Shown here in pieces: positions 42,048 through 53,482 of a stretch of DNA of 64,000 bases. The DNA is from Craspedostauros australis. Its lineage: Eukaryota > Bacillariophyta > Bacillariophyceae > Mastogloiales > Achnanthaceae. The translations under genes were made by a program, and so were the position numbers. The DNA lies in NCBI GenBank assembly GCA_026770025.1, contig JAMXDE010000073.1, forward strand, positions 103,890 through 167,889, given 5' to 3'. Below the pieces are notes generated by a model, which was not told the DNA's origin, did no database searches, and saw nothing but the letters and a program-made list of their open reading frames with translations. The stretch's first letter is position 1. Each line of letters starts with the position of its first letter.

Positions 42048-42197
42048 GTCGCCATCGTCGCCATCGCCAAACTCTTGCATGAATTTTGTGGCCACGTTGC
42101 CAAGATTGTATGCAGGATTGGTTCGTCTGACCGTCTGTCCAAACCGTAGACGCGTGTAAAAAGACATGAAGTTTCCGCGTGTTCGGTTTCGTCCCAT
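42048..42197 (-). pseudogene. Interrupted host gene, 5' fragment, U3
   Basis: ATG at 42197 and 50 codons to the Copia-A 5' LTR, as in U2 (MGRNRTRGNF). Divergent to the plastid-type gene. Not recognised. Confidence 0.55.
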
Positions 42198-42420
42198 GGT
42201 ATCGACTCAGTTTGAGGTACTCAAGGTATCTGAATTGGCTACCTTGTGTTTGGTACATGTATCCAATTTTGGTCTGATGTTGTCTCGGATCCACGATGAC
42301 GCAAATCGTGTGCGACAGAAGTTCCCCCGTTGGCTTGACACAAATCACAATCGTCATCATCATTGTCACCATCAACAGCATCAACATCACCAACAACAGC
42401 GAGAGACTCGGAAAGGACTG

Positions 42421-42933
42421 ATGAATCTGACAGCAAGGCCACTCATTCTGGTCACCACGATCACGTCATGCCAGCTGTTCCTCGTCGTCGCGATCGTGAT
42501 GGTTGAAGCGGGAGCCTTCCAAATCCGATCATTGCGCCATCACCAGCAATGCACCAAACCATTCCATGGCCTGACTGCGCAGCAGCAGAGAAGAGAAGGG
42601 CGGCACTCTGCTGGATCCGCGATATTCAACATCAAAGACGCGGATGGTGGCAGCGACGAAGACGATGGTTGGGGCAGCTCCGAGACATCGTCAACGAATG
42701 ACAAGCTACCGACAGCTTCCAGTGATGCGTCGAAGCTCCGCAACGAGCTGCAGCGGCTGCAGAGGGAGCGCTCATCAGGCGGCGAGGAAGAGATGAGCTC
42801 ATCCGAAACTGACCGCGATCTCTTCATTCCCATCTTTGCGGGTGTTGCCATCCTTGGGTTCGTTGGATCCTACAGCTACGAACTCTTCCGCCTTGCATCG
42901 AGGGGCGAGCTGTATTTGCCTTGGAAGCAGTAA
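42421..42933 (+). CDS. Putative plastid-targeted single-pass membrane protein, U3
   Basis: 170 residues, intact. Same presequence as U2 with small changes (ITSCQLFLVVAIVMVEAGAF), Phe33 at the presumed cleavage site, Ser/Asp-rich middle, charged helix and C-terminal membrane helix (FIPIFAGVAILGFVGSYSY), ending YLPWKQ. Differences from U2 are mostly conservative, which suggests this and the U2 copy are under constraint. Family not recognised. Confidence 0.7.
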   Translation: MNLTARPLILVTTITSCQLFLVVAIVMVEAGAFQIRSLRHHQQCTKPFHGLTAQQQRREGRHSAGSAIFNIKDADGGSDEDDGWGSSETSSTNDKLPTASSDASKLRNELQRLQRERSSGGEEEMSSSETDRDLFIPIFAGVAILGFVGSYSYELFRLASRGELYLPWKQ

Positions 42934-44075
42934 GGCAATGTGCCGCCCAAGATGGTCCCGGACGATTCGTACCTGGGTAGTCCGTCCGCAATGGATGGAT
43001 GGAGCGGGTCTCGCATCCGCAACGCCGCTACGGTGTCGAGCTTTGTACCAGGAGACCGCATCGAGCAGCACGAAAGGAAAGGAAACGGAAGTACACTTCC
43101 AATCCCGCTGCTTCTGCGGACCATCTTCTTGTGGCGTTGACGAAGTCGCCGGTGCCGCGGCGTGACGTGGCGTGGTGTGGCGACTGAACCAAGACGATGT
43201 GCATGCAGGATATTGCAGGGTTTACGTGGAAGGCCGCTCCTATGCCACACAATCAACGGTGGCGCGGAAGGCACGAGCACCATCAACGCGATGGTCTCTA
43301 CTGTCCACAGGTCGCGGCGAGTATTGATATCATGCGTTGGCATGCCGATATAAGAGCGAGACTAAAGAAAAAGAGTTCGGTGCACTTCAGCTTCGACTTC
43401 GACGTCACCTTGATGCGCTGACGCTGCGAGCATTGCCCGGAGCAACAGAAGGTGACATCATCAACGGCTAACGCATGCAAATGGAGGCAAATGCGATGGT
43501 AAAGAAGACTACTCTACTATCCTCTACGAGACATGCGAGCGCCTATGCCATTGCCTGCGCAATAGAGTAGAGTACAGTAGAGTAGATCTCTCCCTCACTC
43601 TCACCCGCTGATTGCTGTCGAGCTCTGTCCGCCCTTGTGAATACGGCGGATGGAATAGGAAAGATTGATTTGGAGCTCTTTGCCTTCATTGAAACGTACT
43701 ACTAGCGATGTAAGATGAATAAAGAAGTGGTTCTAATGATGGATTCTGGCCGAGGGTCTGTGTTTTTGCTTTGGACGACTTCCTTTTGTTGTTTGTTTTC
43801 TTTGTCGGTCTGGACGGTCTTGTGGCCTTGAGTCTGCCTCCAACAACTCGACATCAGTCACAATCAACATCGCATCAATTCGAAGCAAACAACGTGAAAG
43901 GCTCCGGAGACAGAGAGACAGAGAGACAGAAGGAGAGAGAGAGAGAGCTGTCATCACCACCACCATGTGCGCCAGGCGTACCATGACCCTTGCTTGCTTG
44001 CTTGCGTCATCGTGGCATCTGCAATACCGTTGACCCTCATCCACCTGCCATCGCAAGCACCAACTTGAGGTGTGA
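42934..44075. other. Region without a recognisable gene, U3
   Basis: Counterpart of 23339-24478, again without the 195-bp block of U1. Holds the GACAGAGA repeat near 43907-43948 and three GATGAAGCCACC units before ORF-A. I see no gene here. Confidence 0.5.
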
Positions 44076-44774
44076 ACCAATGCCTCGAACAAAGATGAAG
44101 CCACCGATGAAGCCACCGATGAAGCCACCGATGTGACTGCCTCTGTTGCTTGCGACCCATCTCATTTGGACTTGGCTGGTTGCCATCCCACCACATTGCA
44201 AGCATCACCATCTGCGTGGGCAACAAGAGTCCTCAACATCAGACCAACACCCCATTGCGTATTGGGATGGGTTGACACGTTCAGCAATCAACAAGCAGAG
44301 CGATACCGTGCCACCTCCACTGTTCTTGCCGCACAGATCACCAACATATCATACCATGCGCATTCTATCCTGAGGCATGAGCACCATCGTCTTGGCTCAC
44401 GACTTGCAGAGCATCGATGCTCAACCGAGGTGATTGACAGGAACATCCGCCTCACAAATGAAGTTGGGAGTACCACAAAGGAGGACATGTGGGTATACGG
44501 TGCGCATGGGCCATGGATTGCTGACCATGTGCTTCTTCTACCATACGGAAACTCTGTGTCAACCATGATCCGCAATACTGCACTCGCACTCTGCATGGGG
44601 TTGCTGGTTGGTTCGTTGGTTGATTCGTTGGTTTCTTCTGTTGCTCGTCAAGCTCTCTGGATGGTTGGACTGGGCTGGCTCGTCGGTTCCTGTCTTTCCG
44701 CCACACTGGCACTGGTCGCTTCGAAGATTGGAATGGATGGTGACCCCGGAATTTGTTGCTTCAACAACGAGTGA
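44076..44774 (+). CDS. ORF-A, putative membrane protein, U3
   Basis: 232 codons, open from the stop at 44073 to a TGA at 44772, and the same length as U2. Same order: acidic Ala/Thr repeat, polar region, hydrophobic segments NTALALCMGLLVGSLVDSLV and LWMVGLGWLVGSCLSATLAL, and a Cys-containing end (GICCFNNE). No ATG opens the frame. Not recognised. Confidence 0.5.
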   Translation, partial: TNASNKDEATDEATDEATDVTASVACDPSHLDLAGCHPTTLQASPSAWATRVLNIRPTPHCVLGWVDTFSNQQAERYRATSTVLAAQITNISYHAHSILRHEHHRLGSRLAEHRCSTEVIDRNIRLTNEVGSTTKEDMWVYGAHGPWIADHVLLLPYGNSVSTMIRNTALALCMGLLVGSLVDSLVSSVARQALWMVGLGWLVGSCLSATLALVASKIGMDGDPGICCFNNE

Positions 44775-45065
44775 TCGCTCCTCCTGGGGCTTGGTGAGGG
44801 GCTTGACTGCAGTGTTGGCGAAATGGCGGAAGTGCAACTCCAGGAAAGATGAGAACGATAGCGTGATACGGGACGGTTGATAGAACCGCGCAGCAACCAT
44901 GCTCCTCGCGGCTTCTCATCATTTCCCTCTGCCTTGTTCGCCATGTGCTCTTCGTAGATTGCCTCTTCCAGAAACTTGGATCGGCTGGCACCGGCACTGT
45001 CGCTTTGGATCTGCTTGGCAGTGTGACTTGGAGTAGAATGCTCTGTGTGCGAATCCGGCGGCATG

Positions 45066-45105
45066 GTGACGACCGCCCTGTGACGACCGCCCTGTGACGA
45101 CCGCA
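45066..45105. repeat. 14-bp tandem repeat in U4 spacer
   Basis: GTGACGACCGCCCT twice, then a third partial unit GTGACGACCGCA. Other units have a single copy. Confidence 0.85.
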
Positions 45106-45351
45106 CGGCTTGTGAAAATGGTGCTGCCATGTGTCCATTGTCTGCGCAATGAACCAACAACGATGCTCATGGCAGAGTGCGGATGGAACCACAGACGTCC
45201 AATCTGCTTGGGAATGGCATCGGCAGCATCCCTGTGTGCGTATGTACTGTCGAGAGCGGACCGGACAAGTCATAGACAAGGAGGAGGCAGCATGGGAGCA
45301 GTATCCAGCCCTGCAATCTCTTCAAACATCTGGTCACTTCATCACAGCGTT

Positions 45352-46176
45352 CTATTGGACACGCAGATATAGTACTGTGCCCTCATCCTCGTCTACAACC
45401 TTGTACAGGTCCACCATGAACATACAACTGTACTCGTCATCAATACCATCACTCTTGGCTCTCCCACTGCAAAACACCTGGATCCCCGTCATCAATTGGG
45501 GTTGTAGAATCAGTTTGCTTAAATCTAGATGAGTGAACATATCTTTCTCACTTTCAGCTGCCATTCTCATTGCTGTATCGTTCGACACCACGCAGTTGTG
45601 TTGATCAGCGAATATCAACGCATCTATCGTGGTGTCCTCTGTGAGATGCTTGTGGGCCAACTCTGCTTCAAGAACAAGCTTGAGTAGCCAGAAGCCGAAT
45701 TCGTTGGCCACAAGGATCAGCTGTTGCCGATCGTCCTGCCCAGTGAGGATGGGAGTTGGCTCGTGAGAGGCGTCTACATCGTGGTGAGCGCTGGTGTGAG
45801 CGCCAACATGAGTGCCGGTGTGAGCAGCAGCGTCGTCACGAGCGCTGTCATTGAAGGATATCTTGGCTGTGTAGATGCATTGGAGGACGTATCGGATGTG
45901 TTTTGGTTGAAGATTGGGAAGAGGGATGGTTGTTTGGATGGGTTCAGTTCCACCGTGAGCGTCATCATTCGCGCGGTGAAGTTGGGTTCCTTTGTCGATC
46001 AGTGTCTCAATGGATGGGAGTGTGATGATGAGGGCTTGGGCGTTTGCCTTGGTTAGTTGCTGTTGGTCGCCCTGTCCACACAAGAAGATGGTGTCTGTCC
46101 TGTCCTCGGTTTGGAAGGATATGGCCGATCTTCTCCAATGTTGATGTTGGTCCTCTTGTTGCTGCTGTGTTTGTGT
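45352..46176 (-). CDS. BTB half of ankyrin-BTB gene, U4 (open)
   Basis: Open throughout, like U2: NAQALIITLPSIETLIDKG, TTIPLPNLQPKHIRYVLQC, a His/Ala-rich variable loop, LLKLVLEAELAHKHL, IDALIFADQHNCVV. No ATG opens it. It begins immediately after the TGA (46177-46179) that ends the ankyrin frame of this unit. Here the ankyrin frame, shifted by one inserted base, runs into the BTB frame with only that TGA between them. Role as for U2. Confidence 0.62.
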   Translation of the reverse strand, partial: TQTQQQQEDQHQHWRRSAISFQTEDRTDTIFLCGQGDQQQLTKANAQALIITLPSIETLIDKGTQLHRANDDAHGGTEPIQTTIPLPNLQPKHIRYVLQCIYTAKISFNDSARDDAAAHTGTHVGAHTSAHHDVDASHEPTPILTGQDDRQQLILVANEFGFWLLKLVLEAELAHKHLTEDTTIDALIFADQHNCVVSNDTAMRMAAESEKDMFTHLDLSKLILQPQLMTGIQVFCSGRAKSDGIDDEYSCMFMVDLYKVVDEDEGTVLYLRVQ

Positions 46177-46707
46177 TCATTCTTTTTGCCTCTTGCGCTT
46201 CAACTGCTGTCCCAACTGTTCTTGTGGTTGTTCATTTCCTTGTTCGTTTTGCTGTAAGCGCTGCTGCAGTTGTTGCAGTTGTGGGTGAGCTGAAGGCGAA
46301 AGTCCTCTGATGAGGGACTCCATACACTCCAGGTGGCCACGCATGCATGCCCAACGAAGGGGAGTGTGACCATCGTTGTTTTGGCAGTTGATGTTCGCCT
46401 CACATGATTCGATGAGGTACTTCACACACTCCAGCCGGCCACGCATGCATGCCCAATGAAGGGGAGTCCAACCACGGTTGTCTTTGCAGTTGATGTTCGC
46501 CTCACATGATTCGATGAGGTACTTCACACACTCCAGGCGGCCATAGAAGCATGCCAAATGAAGGGGAGTCCAACCACGGCTGTCTGTAACCTTGTTGACA
46601 TCAACTCCTTCATTCTGCGTCTTGTTCTGCTTCTTCCATTCCTTCAACACCGACAAGTCACCTTCCATGGCAGCATCAATGAGTTGTTTGTTCGTAACAT
46701 TCGGCAT
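46177..46707 (-). CDS. Ankyrin half of ankyrin-BTB gene, U4 (3 repeats)
   Basis: 176 residues from the ATG at 46707 (MPNVTNKQLIDAAMEGDL). Three ankyrin repeats (TPLHLAC, TPLHWAC, TPLRWAC) with the LECVKYLIESCEANINC consensus, then the Gln-rich linker and KRKRQKE. Compared with U2 one base is inserted in the linker (AAAAAG run), moving it into the frame of the BTB half, and a TGA follows at once. Either the gene is broken here, or the linker lies in an intron and the change is neutral. Confidence 0.68.
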   Translation of the reverse strand: MPNVTNKQLIDAAMEGDLSVLKEWKKQNKTQNEGVDVNKVTDSRGWTPLHLACFYGRLECVKYLIESCEANINCKDNRGWTPLHWACMRGRLECVKYLIESCEANINCQNNDGHTPLRWACMRGHLECMESLIRGLSPSAHPQLQQLQQRLQQNEQGNEQPQEQLGQQLKRKRQKE

Positions 46708-47299
46708 TTTGGGAGGATGGTCGATGGTTGCTGGACGATTGACGTTGAACGTTGAACGATTGGCGTTGGATTGACTGTCGAGGAAGTGTGGAGTTCGAGC
46801 TACCCACGACATGTGTGTTGTTGATGTGCTCGATTGTGGGGTTGAGCAGTGTGTGCGGTTGCCTCGTTTCAATGTTCTCCCGTTTCTCTCCTCGTTTCTC
46901 TGTTTGTCTACTTCTTGATCGCACCCTGGTTTGGGAGAGGGCACCAGCGCTGTCCGGAGAGTGCGGATCCTTCCTTTTGCTGACTACGAACTGGCGCACA
47001 CAACAACGAGAAGAAGGAACAGAACACGACACACCCCACAAGATCGCTGTTGCGAACACGAGAACACCACAAATGGGAATTGTCGATTCTCACTTCACCA
47101 CTTTTGCGCGTGCAGAGATGTTCCCAATTCCACGAATTCTGTGTGTCAATGAAGTACTTCATTAGCTTCTTTCATGAGAAGGACACGTCAGAAAGGCGTT
47201 CAAATGAGATCTCTGATCGTCAACTCGAAACAACCACGAAAGTGATGATGACGCCAACAGCGATGATGTGATGGGGAGAACACCAAGATGATCACAATC

Positions 47300-47485
47300 T
47301 CAATTGCAACCATCGCACGTCACGATGTACGCATATCCCCCAAGGAGTCCAATCGGCAACATGGTTGCCTGAGAACCGCACATGGGATATGCGCGATGTG
47401 TTGTACTACTACGAGTACGCATGAAGGCGGTGGATTGAACGATCGTGTTCCCAACAGGTTTGACCAGCAAGTCATTGGTGCTCCT
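47300..47485 (-). pseudogene. Interrupted host gene, 3' fragment, U4 (now fused to Copia-A pol)
   Basis: Same fragment as in the other units. In U4 the LTR-borne stop of pol is lost (TGA to TGG at 47648-47650), so the pol frame runs through the whole LTR and into this fragment, ending at its natural stop. The fusion is a by-product of one base change and has no evident role. Confidence 0.6.
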
Positions 47486-47650
47486 TGTCAAAGTGCACAA
47501 GTAACTACTGTAGACGTATTGGCCCATTGTTGCGTGCCCTGGTCGGAGCTCTTGTTCTTTTATTGTGAGTTGTCCGAAGACAAACCCCCGACCAGTATTT
47601 GTGACTAATATGATTAGTAAAGAGGTAAGAAGGTACAGAGAAAGTTGCCA
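47486..47650 (-). repeat. 3' LTR of Copia-A U4 (terminal base changed)
   Basis: 165 bp with the 3'-LTR-specific CAATAAAAG variant. On the minus strand it starts TGGCA where all other Copia-A LTRs start TGACA. Confidence 0.92.
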
Positions 47651-50600
47651 CACCCCTTGATCTCGAGGTAGACCCGGATAGAAGAGAGCGGTGACAAGAA
47701 GTGTTAGTTGCGGCCTCACCAATGCCTTGGTGAGCATATCAGCGAAGTTGTGGACCGATGGGACGTGTACTGGAACCAGTATCCCGGCGCCGACGGCCTC
47801 ACGGACTCGATGGAATGAGATGGCCACATGCTTCTTTTGCAGGCTGTCTGCGATGGTCGTGTTCGAGATTACCGCATTGTTGTCACAGAATGTGACCATG
47901 GGTGATTTGATGCGTACTCCCAGCGATCCGAGCACGTATCGTAGTGCAATGATTTCCTCCGTCACTGATCGCATAGCATTGAATTCCGCGCCGTACGTTG
48001 ACGTGGTAACCGATGTTTGCCTCTTGCTCGTGAAGTACACAGGGGTCCTGCCAAGGAATAGTATGATCCCAGTGTTGGATCGCCGTGTGACGAGATCGTG
48101 TGCGTGGTCCGCATCGACGAATGCATACATAGGCAGTTCCGGGTAAATCGGCTTGGGCGATCGGTCGTCGATGTCCTCCGCTGCCTCAGGGTACTCTTCT
48201 TTCATTTGCACCACCAATTCTGGGTTGGAAGGCGTCGAGTTGAAGTTGTCGAGTATCATGGGCCTGAAGTCGACTTGCGTTCTGAGTGTGGACTTTCCTT
48301 TGAGGTAGCCCCAGATCTTGAGTGCTCGCACAAGATGTCCTTTTCGTGGTGATGCAGTGAAGCGAGAAAGTGAAGAAGTTGCAAAGGCGACGTCGAAACG
48401 TCCAAGTTGAACGACCCAGTTCAGCATGCCGATAAGCTGCTGGAACTGCTGGTGTTCATCAGGTGTTAGTAGTTCGGTATCGTCCGTCTCCGGATGATCC
48501 TTGTTGCGCATCGGTACTTGCTGTTCGTGCAGCTTGCCATGTTGTCGCTTGACTTTGTCCAGCGCGTTGGCGATGTACTTGTTGCATCCAACGCTCCATT
48601 TGCCCTTGGCATTCCTGGAGTAGTCGTTGCCCAGATAGTATTTGGGTGGTCCAATGTCTTTGATCGTGTAGACTTGTTGGATGGACTTCATGTATTGATC
48701 GGGATCCTTGGCCACAATCTTGAAGTTGTCGACATGCGTGCAGATGTAATCGTAGCCAGTGTCGTCTCTGAGCTTGATCCATACATCTTGGTTGTGACGT
48801 GATGGGGAGAACCCCATGGATGAGAGTGTGTTCGCGAAGTGAGCGTGGAATCGTTGTGCACTCGATCTGAGTCCATACAGCGCCTTCTTGAGTACGATTG
48901 TTTGGCCCTCACGGTGGTCGAATTCCTTTCCGGCTCTCGCGTAGATTTTCTCGTTGGTGTATGCGTTGACGAATGCATTGCCCACATCGCCGCATAACTG
49001 CTTCAGCTTGTTGGCGTCCGCGATGACGTCGAGTATCCAAACACTGGTGGACTTCACTGTGGACGAGTATACTCTGATGTTGTCAGCGAGTTCGATGAGA
49101 TGACCTCCGGCGACCAGACGCCCCTTGCGTCGCAGATCTTGTTTGACTGCGAAGATTAGCCGTAGCTTTGTGCTCTGGTAGTCCGAGGAAGGTTGATGAG
49201 TGGATGGGTGAAATTCGAAGCAGTCGAGCTCGATGAGAGCATCGATCTCCTTCTTGGCTGCGTCGTGCCAAAGTGTATCTCCATTCGCTTCGTCGAGTTG
49301 GAGTGCGTGCTTCATGTTGCATGGCACTTCCACTCCGTACTGGAACATGGTGGCGAAGAAGTAATTCTTTGGTTTCTTCTTCCCTGGCCGTATGCGTCTC
49401 AGTATGGATATGTTGTCGTCGTCGTCAATTGTGAATTGGTGCGTGCGCTCGATGCGTTGCATGCGTCGTCGGATCGCTCGCACGGCGTGCTTTGCCCATT
49501 TCAGCATTGTTGTCGATTGCCGATTGTGTTGGTCATGCCGTTTCGGTTCGTTCGCGATGATGTATCTCGCTACGATCTCAGGATGGTCTGCCCTCAGGAT
49601 ATCGTATCTGAACCATTGCGTCTCGTCGTTGTCCCATTTCACGTTGAGATGAAGATGTCCGTCTCTGAATGAATGGCCTGCGACAGATGTGATGGCTGGA
49701 TCGTTCGTTTCGTCTTTTGTGATCTGATTCTGGAACATTTCGTCATGCTCGCGCTCAGCCAGAGTGTCGATACGCCCCTGAATCCGCTGCTTGGGTGGAT
49801 CTGGGATCCTCACCGGCTCGTAGTCATCGGATTCGTCCGAGATGTTGCCAGTGGAGCGATCATCGTCCCCGTCGTCGTCGGATATTGCGCCCGTGGGCCC
49901 GCTGTCGCGGTCGTCGTTGTCGTCGGCGACGACATTTGGCTGACCGAACCATTGGTCTTCATTGGGAGTGCTGTTTTCATTTACCGCGACGCCCCTGACC
50001 TCCGGTGGTCCTGTTTCAGGAATGCGAGCTGCCGCCCCTGACCGCACGGCAATTGCGTCGATGGCCTCTCGGACCTGTCGAGCAAGCTGCGCCAGCATAG
50101 TCTTGGTTCGTGCCCGCTGTCCCGATTCGCCATTGGTTTGATAGTGTATCAGATCGAGGCGTGCGATTCGTTGCACTTCCTCGTCGGTAATGCGCGGTGC
50201 ACTTGCGTCGTCCGCGATTCGTGGTTTTACGATGTTGCGCACCAGGGCCGTGCCCTTGGTTACGTCTTCGCCTTTCGGCGACCAAATGTAATAGGTGAAA
50301 GGGTCCCCATGGTCCCATGCAATCCCCAAGAAATGCCCAGGCTTGAATGGATGGTGCGGGAACTTCGTCATCGGCTCGAAATACCAGACTGGCTGAAAGA
50401 ACGTGAATCTGAACATGGAGATGTCTAGTGTGTTGCCCTGTAGCATCTCAATTGGGGGTGCGCCACTGAATGCTTTCTTTGGCTGTGTAGTTCCACACGT
50501 TGATAGCGTGCTGCACTGCGTGACACCAAAATGTGAGCGGTGCAGTTGCGGCCCAGAGCATCTGGTATGCGTGTCGCTTGATGTTCCCGATGGCTCGTTC

Positions 50601-51725
50601 TGCGCGGTTCTGGTTCTGGTTCATTGGAGCAGTGAAGGAGTGCTTGATCATGTAGCGCGTAGTGATGGCCTTCCATGCCTTGCCTGCCTGAACCTGTGAA
50701 TTGTCCGAGATGAGTAGATCCGGTGCCCCGACCTGCACAATGAAATCCGTCAGCGCCCCTGGCGCCATCGCCTCCCTTCGGAGCGGCTTGGCCCAGATGA
50801 ACTTGGATTCGCTGTGTGTGAAGAGTTGGATGCATCGGTATTGTCGGATGGATGGGACCGTGGAGAAAAATGGACCTGTGTCCACCCTTCCCTTGATTCG
50901 GTGTGGTTGCAACGCACCTGCTTGCTGTGCTCGATACTGCCTTGGGATGAGTCTTGACTCGGCCTCGATGGGTGTGTCGGCCAGCTGGGTGGATGCTTCC
51001 TTGGTCTTCGCCACCACTTGTGGTGGGAGATGTTGGAATACTTTGTCGAAGTCGACATGTGTGTGGGATCGCCTGAGGCGTCGGTGCCTGTCGCAAATCG
51101 TGATGTGCGCGGCTTGGGTGAGCTCGTGAGCTGTTGGTCTGCGGATTGGGATGCGTAGGGTATTGCTGTCATGGTTCGCCAGTGGGATGCTGATGTCGCC
51201 AGACGATATCCGTTGCTGCCCGTCGTGTTGTCGAAGTCTGTCGTATACGCGTACTCCGGAGGCTCGCATGTGGTGCGTGTTGAATAGCGACTCCATCTGC
51301 CGTGGATGCTTGTCAAGAGCCACGAAGAACGCCTTGATGAGAATCACTCCGCCTTGCGGCGAATCGTATGCTGCCACTGCGTCAACCATTGCAAACGCTT
51401 CGACCGGTGAATCCACAGTCGCGCCGCGAGCGTGGAACTTCTGTGGATGCTGTCGGGTCACTTCCCATCCAGACTCGTGTACAATGTCGCCGTCCGCCCC
51501 TGAGTCTAGAATGATATAGCCGTGGCTACTATTCGATACTCTTGCCCGTCGAATCGTGTGCTCTGTATGTGGGTGGGTTGTGCTGTGACGCGACACTCGT
51601 AGCGCATCCGGGGCCCTGGCCGCCGGCTTACTCTCCGCAGTATCACTCTCCAGTTTGGTATTCTCCCGATCCTTGATACGAATGCTGACTCCCAATTGAC
51701 GGCGTGTGACGGCCGCCGGTGGTTG
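47648..51725 (-). pseudogene. Copia-A pol, U4 (frameshift, RT active site changed, stop lost)
   Basis: Protease and integrase are joined in one frame down to 50448, since the CGA that is TGA in U1 and U2 is kept. One extra G near 50455 (GGGGG) then shifts the frame. The remainder is open through RT and RNase H. The RT box is THVDNF as in U3. The terminal TGA is changed to TGG, so translation would continue through the LTR to 47300. Confidence 0.88.
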
Positions 51726-53114
51726 TTAGGTACTGTTGTCACACGGTCCGTACTTCTTGACACGATCGGTCTTGTTGCCGAATCTCGCGCGCTTGTTGGA
51801 CTTGCGCTGAGCTTGTTGCTCTTGGGTTTTGGCGAACTCAGCAGGCTTGGCGCGTTTGAGCGCAGCCTCACCCATGAGCTCTCCGGTGCTGCGGAAGTGG
51901 CGTGAAGACTCCACCACGAGCACTTGTGCTGCGGGTGGAAGACTGCGGAACACCACGTCCGGCAGGCGGTAATGGGAGGACTTCTTGCGGTCGCCGGATG
52001 CCTTGTCGAATGATCGCTTGCGGTCGGGACGACTGTCCTTCTGGTGCATGCGTCGGCTGCGTCCTGGGGACTTGTCGAGGTCGGCGTTGGCGAGGATCTT
52101 GTCATGGCGCATGAGCGTCTCGTGGACCCAGGAGAAGGACTCCTTGGTCTGCTGTAGGCTTGTGATCACGCTGGCAAATCGCTCGTCGCGGATGCTGCGG
52201 AAAAACCTTGCGATCTTCTCCTGATCGTTCATTGGCTTGCCATTGTCCTCGATTGCATGGAGGGACATCGAGAAGTCGTTGACGAAAGTCCCAAAGGAAC
52301 CGTTGCCAGAGTATATGAGCTTGGAGAGTCTTGCCTCCTCCTCTGCCACGATGCCGGCCTGATTCTCGGCGGACTCGTAGATGCAAATGAGAGATTGGAA
52401 GGCGGCGTGGCCGCTGGGTTCCTCTGCTGTGACAATGTACTGCGCGTCTCCCTTGCAGGTTTTGGAGCGGAGCACTGCGTAGAACTGAGCGTCCACTGAT
52501 GCGCGGTAGTGCGATGGTTTCTCTTGCAGCATGTAGTCCGCGAATTTGGAGGTGACCAGCTGTCGCATGAAGTCCGTCTTCCATTGGTACCACTCGATGT
52601 TGAGACCACTGAATGTCTCAGCCTCCGGCATGGTGATCTTATCGTATTTCCATCCGGTTGGCGTCGATGGTGATCAACTAAGTTCCTGCTGGCGCCGTGG
52701 CGAATGTACCACGACCTCACGGCTTGCAGCCTCAGTGAGTTTGCGGCTTGCTGCCTTCATATCCGCCTCCAATTGGAGCTGGATGGCTTTGAGCGCGACG
52801 GGAGTCTTGATGGAGGGCACTGTGTACCCAGAGGACTTGATGAACTTGTTGATTGCGTCCCAGTCAGTAGCTTGATCAACCTGGCGCTCCTTGGCAAAGG
52901 CAAAGATGCGGAGGATGTTCTCAATGTTGATTGAGGTGAGTGTTGGCGAAAGAGACAGCACCTGGATGATGTTCTTCTCCGGACTCTGGATGGCGCGTTC
53001 GATCCTGCCAAGCTTCTTGCGGATGAACTCCATGTCATCGTCTTCGAGCTCAACAAGCTCAATGAGCTCCTTGATGACGGTCGTCCAGGTACGGTTGTTG
53101 ATTGGTCTTGCCAT
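51726..53114 (-). pseudogene. Copia-A gag, U4 (one nonsense codon)
   Basis: From ATG 53114; TGA at 52674-52676 at the same codon as in U2 (CGA in U1 and U3). The rest is open to the TAA at 51726, followed by CAA CCA. Confidence 0.85.
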
Positions 53115-53167
53115 GGTGGTTGGTATTGTAATGTGATAAGCTTGATGGTAGATCACAACTCTTAATC

Positions 53168-53332
53168 TGTCAAAGTGCACAAGTAACTACTGTAGACGTA
53201 TTGGCCCGTTGTTGTGTGCCCTGGTCGGAGCTCTTGTTCTTTATTTGTGAGTTGTCCGAAGACAAACCCCCGACCAGTATTTGTGACTAATATGATTAGT
53301 AAAGAGGTAAGAAGGTACAGAGAAAGTTGTCA
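53168..53332 (-). repeat. 5' LTR of Copia-A U4
   Basis: 165 bp with the 5'-LTR-specific AAATAAAG variant. The primer-binding site lies at 53156-53167. Confidence 0.92.
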
Positions 53333-53482
53333 GTCGCCATCGTCACCATCACCGAACTCTTGCATGAATTTTGTGGCCACGTTGCCAAGATTGTATGCAG
53401 GATTGGTTCGTCTGACCGTCTGTCCAAACCGTAGACGCGTGTAAAAAGACATGAAGTTTCCGCGTGTTCGGTTTCGTCCCAT
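53333..53482 (-). pseudogene. Interrupted host gene, 5' fragment, U4
   Basis: ATG at 53482 and 50 codons to the LTR, as in U2 and U3. The divergent plastid-type gene that follows it in other units has been pushed out of the window by Copia-B at 53671. Confidence 0.55.

Larger units (their letters stand above)
47486..53332 (-). mobile_element. Copia-A element, U4 (5,847 bp)
   Basis: Same flanks as in the other units. Three bases shorter in RNase H (one Leu missing in DSLQKKHV). Confidence 0.95.

Noticed and set aside
4628-53114. TGA reassigned to Arg
   Set aside because: The many TGA codons at CGA positions might suggest it, but TGA also serves as the conserved end of LINE ORF1, ORF-A and Copia-A pol, so CpG decay is simpler.
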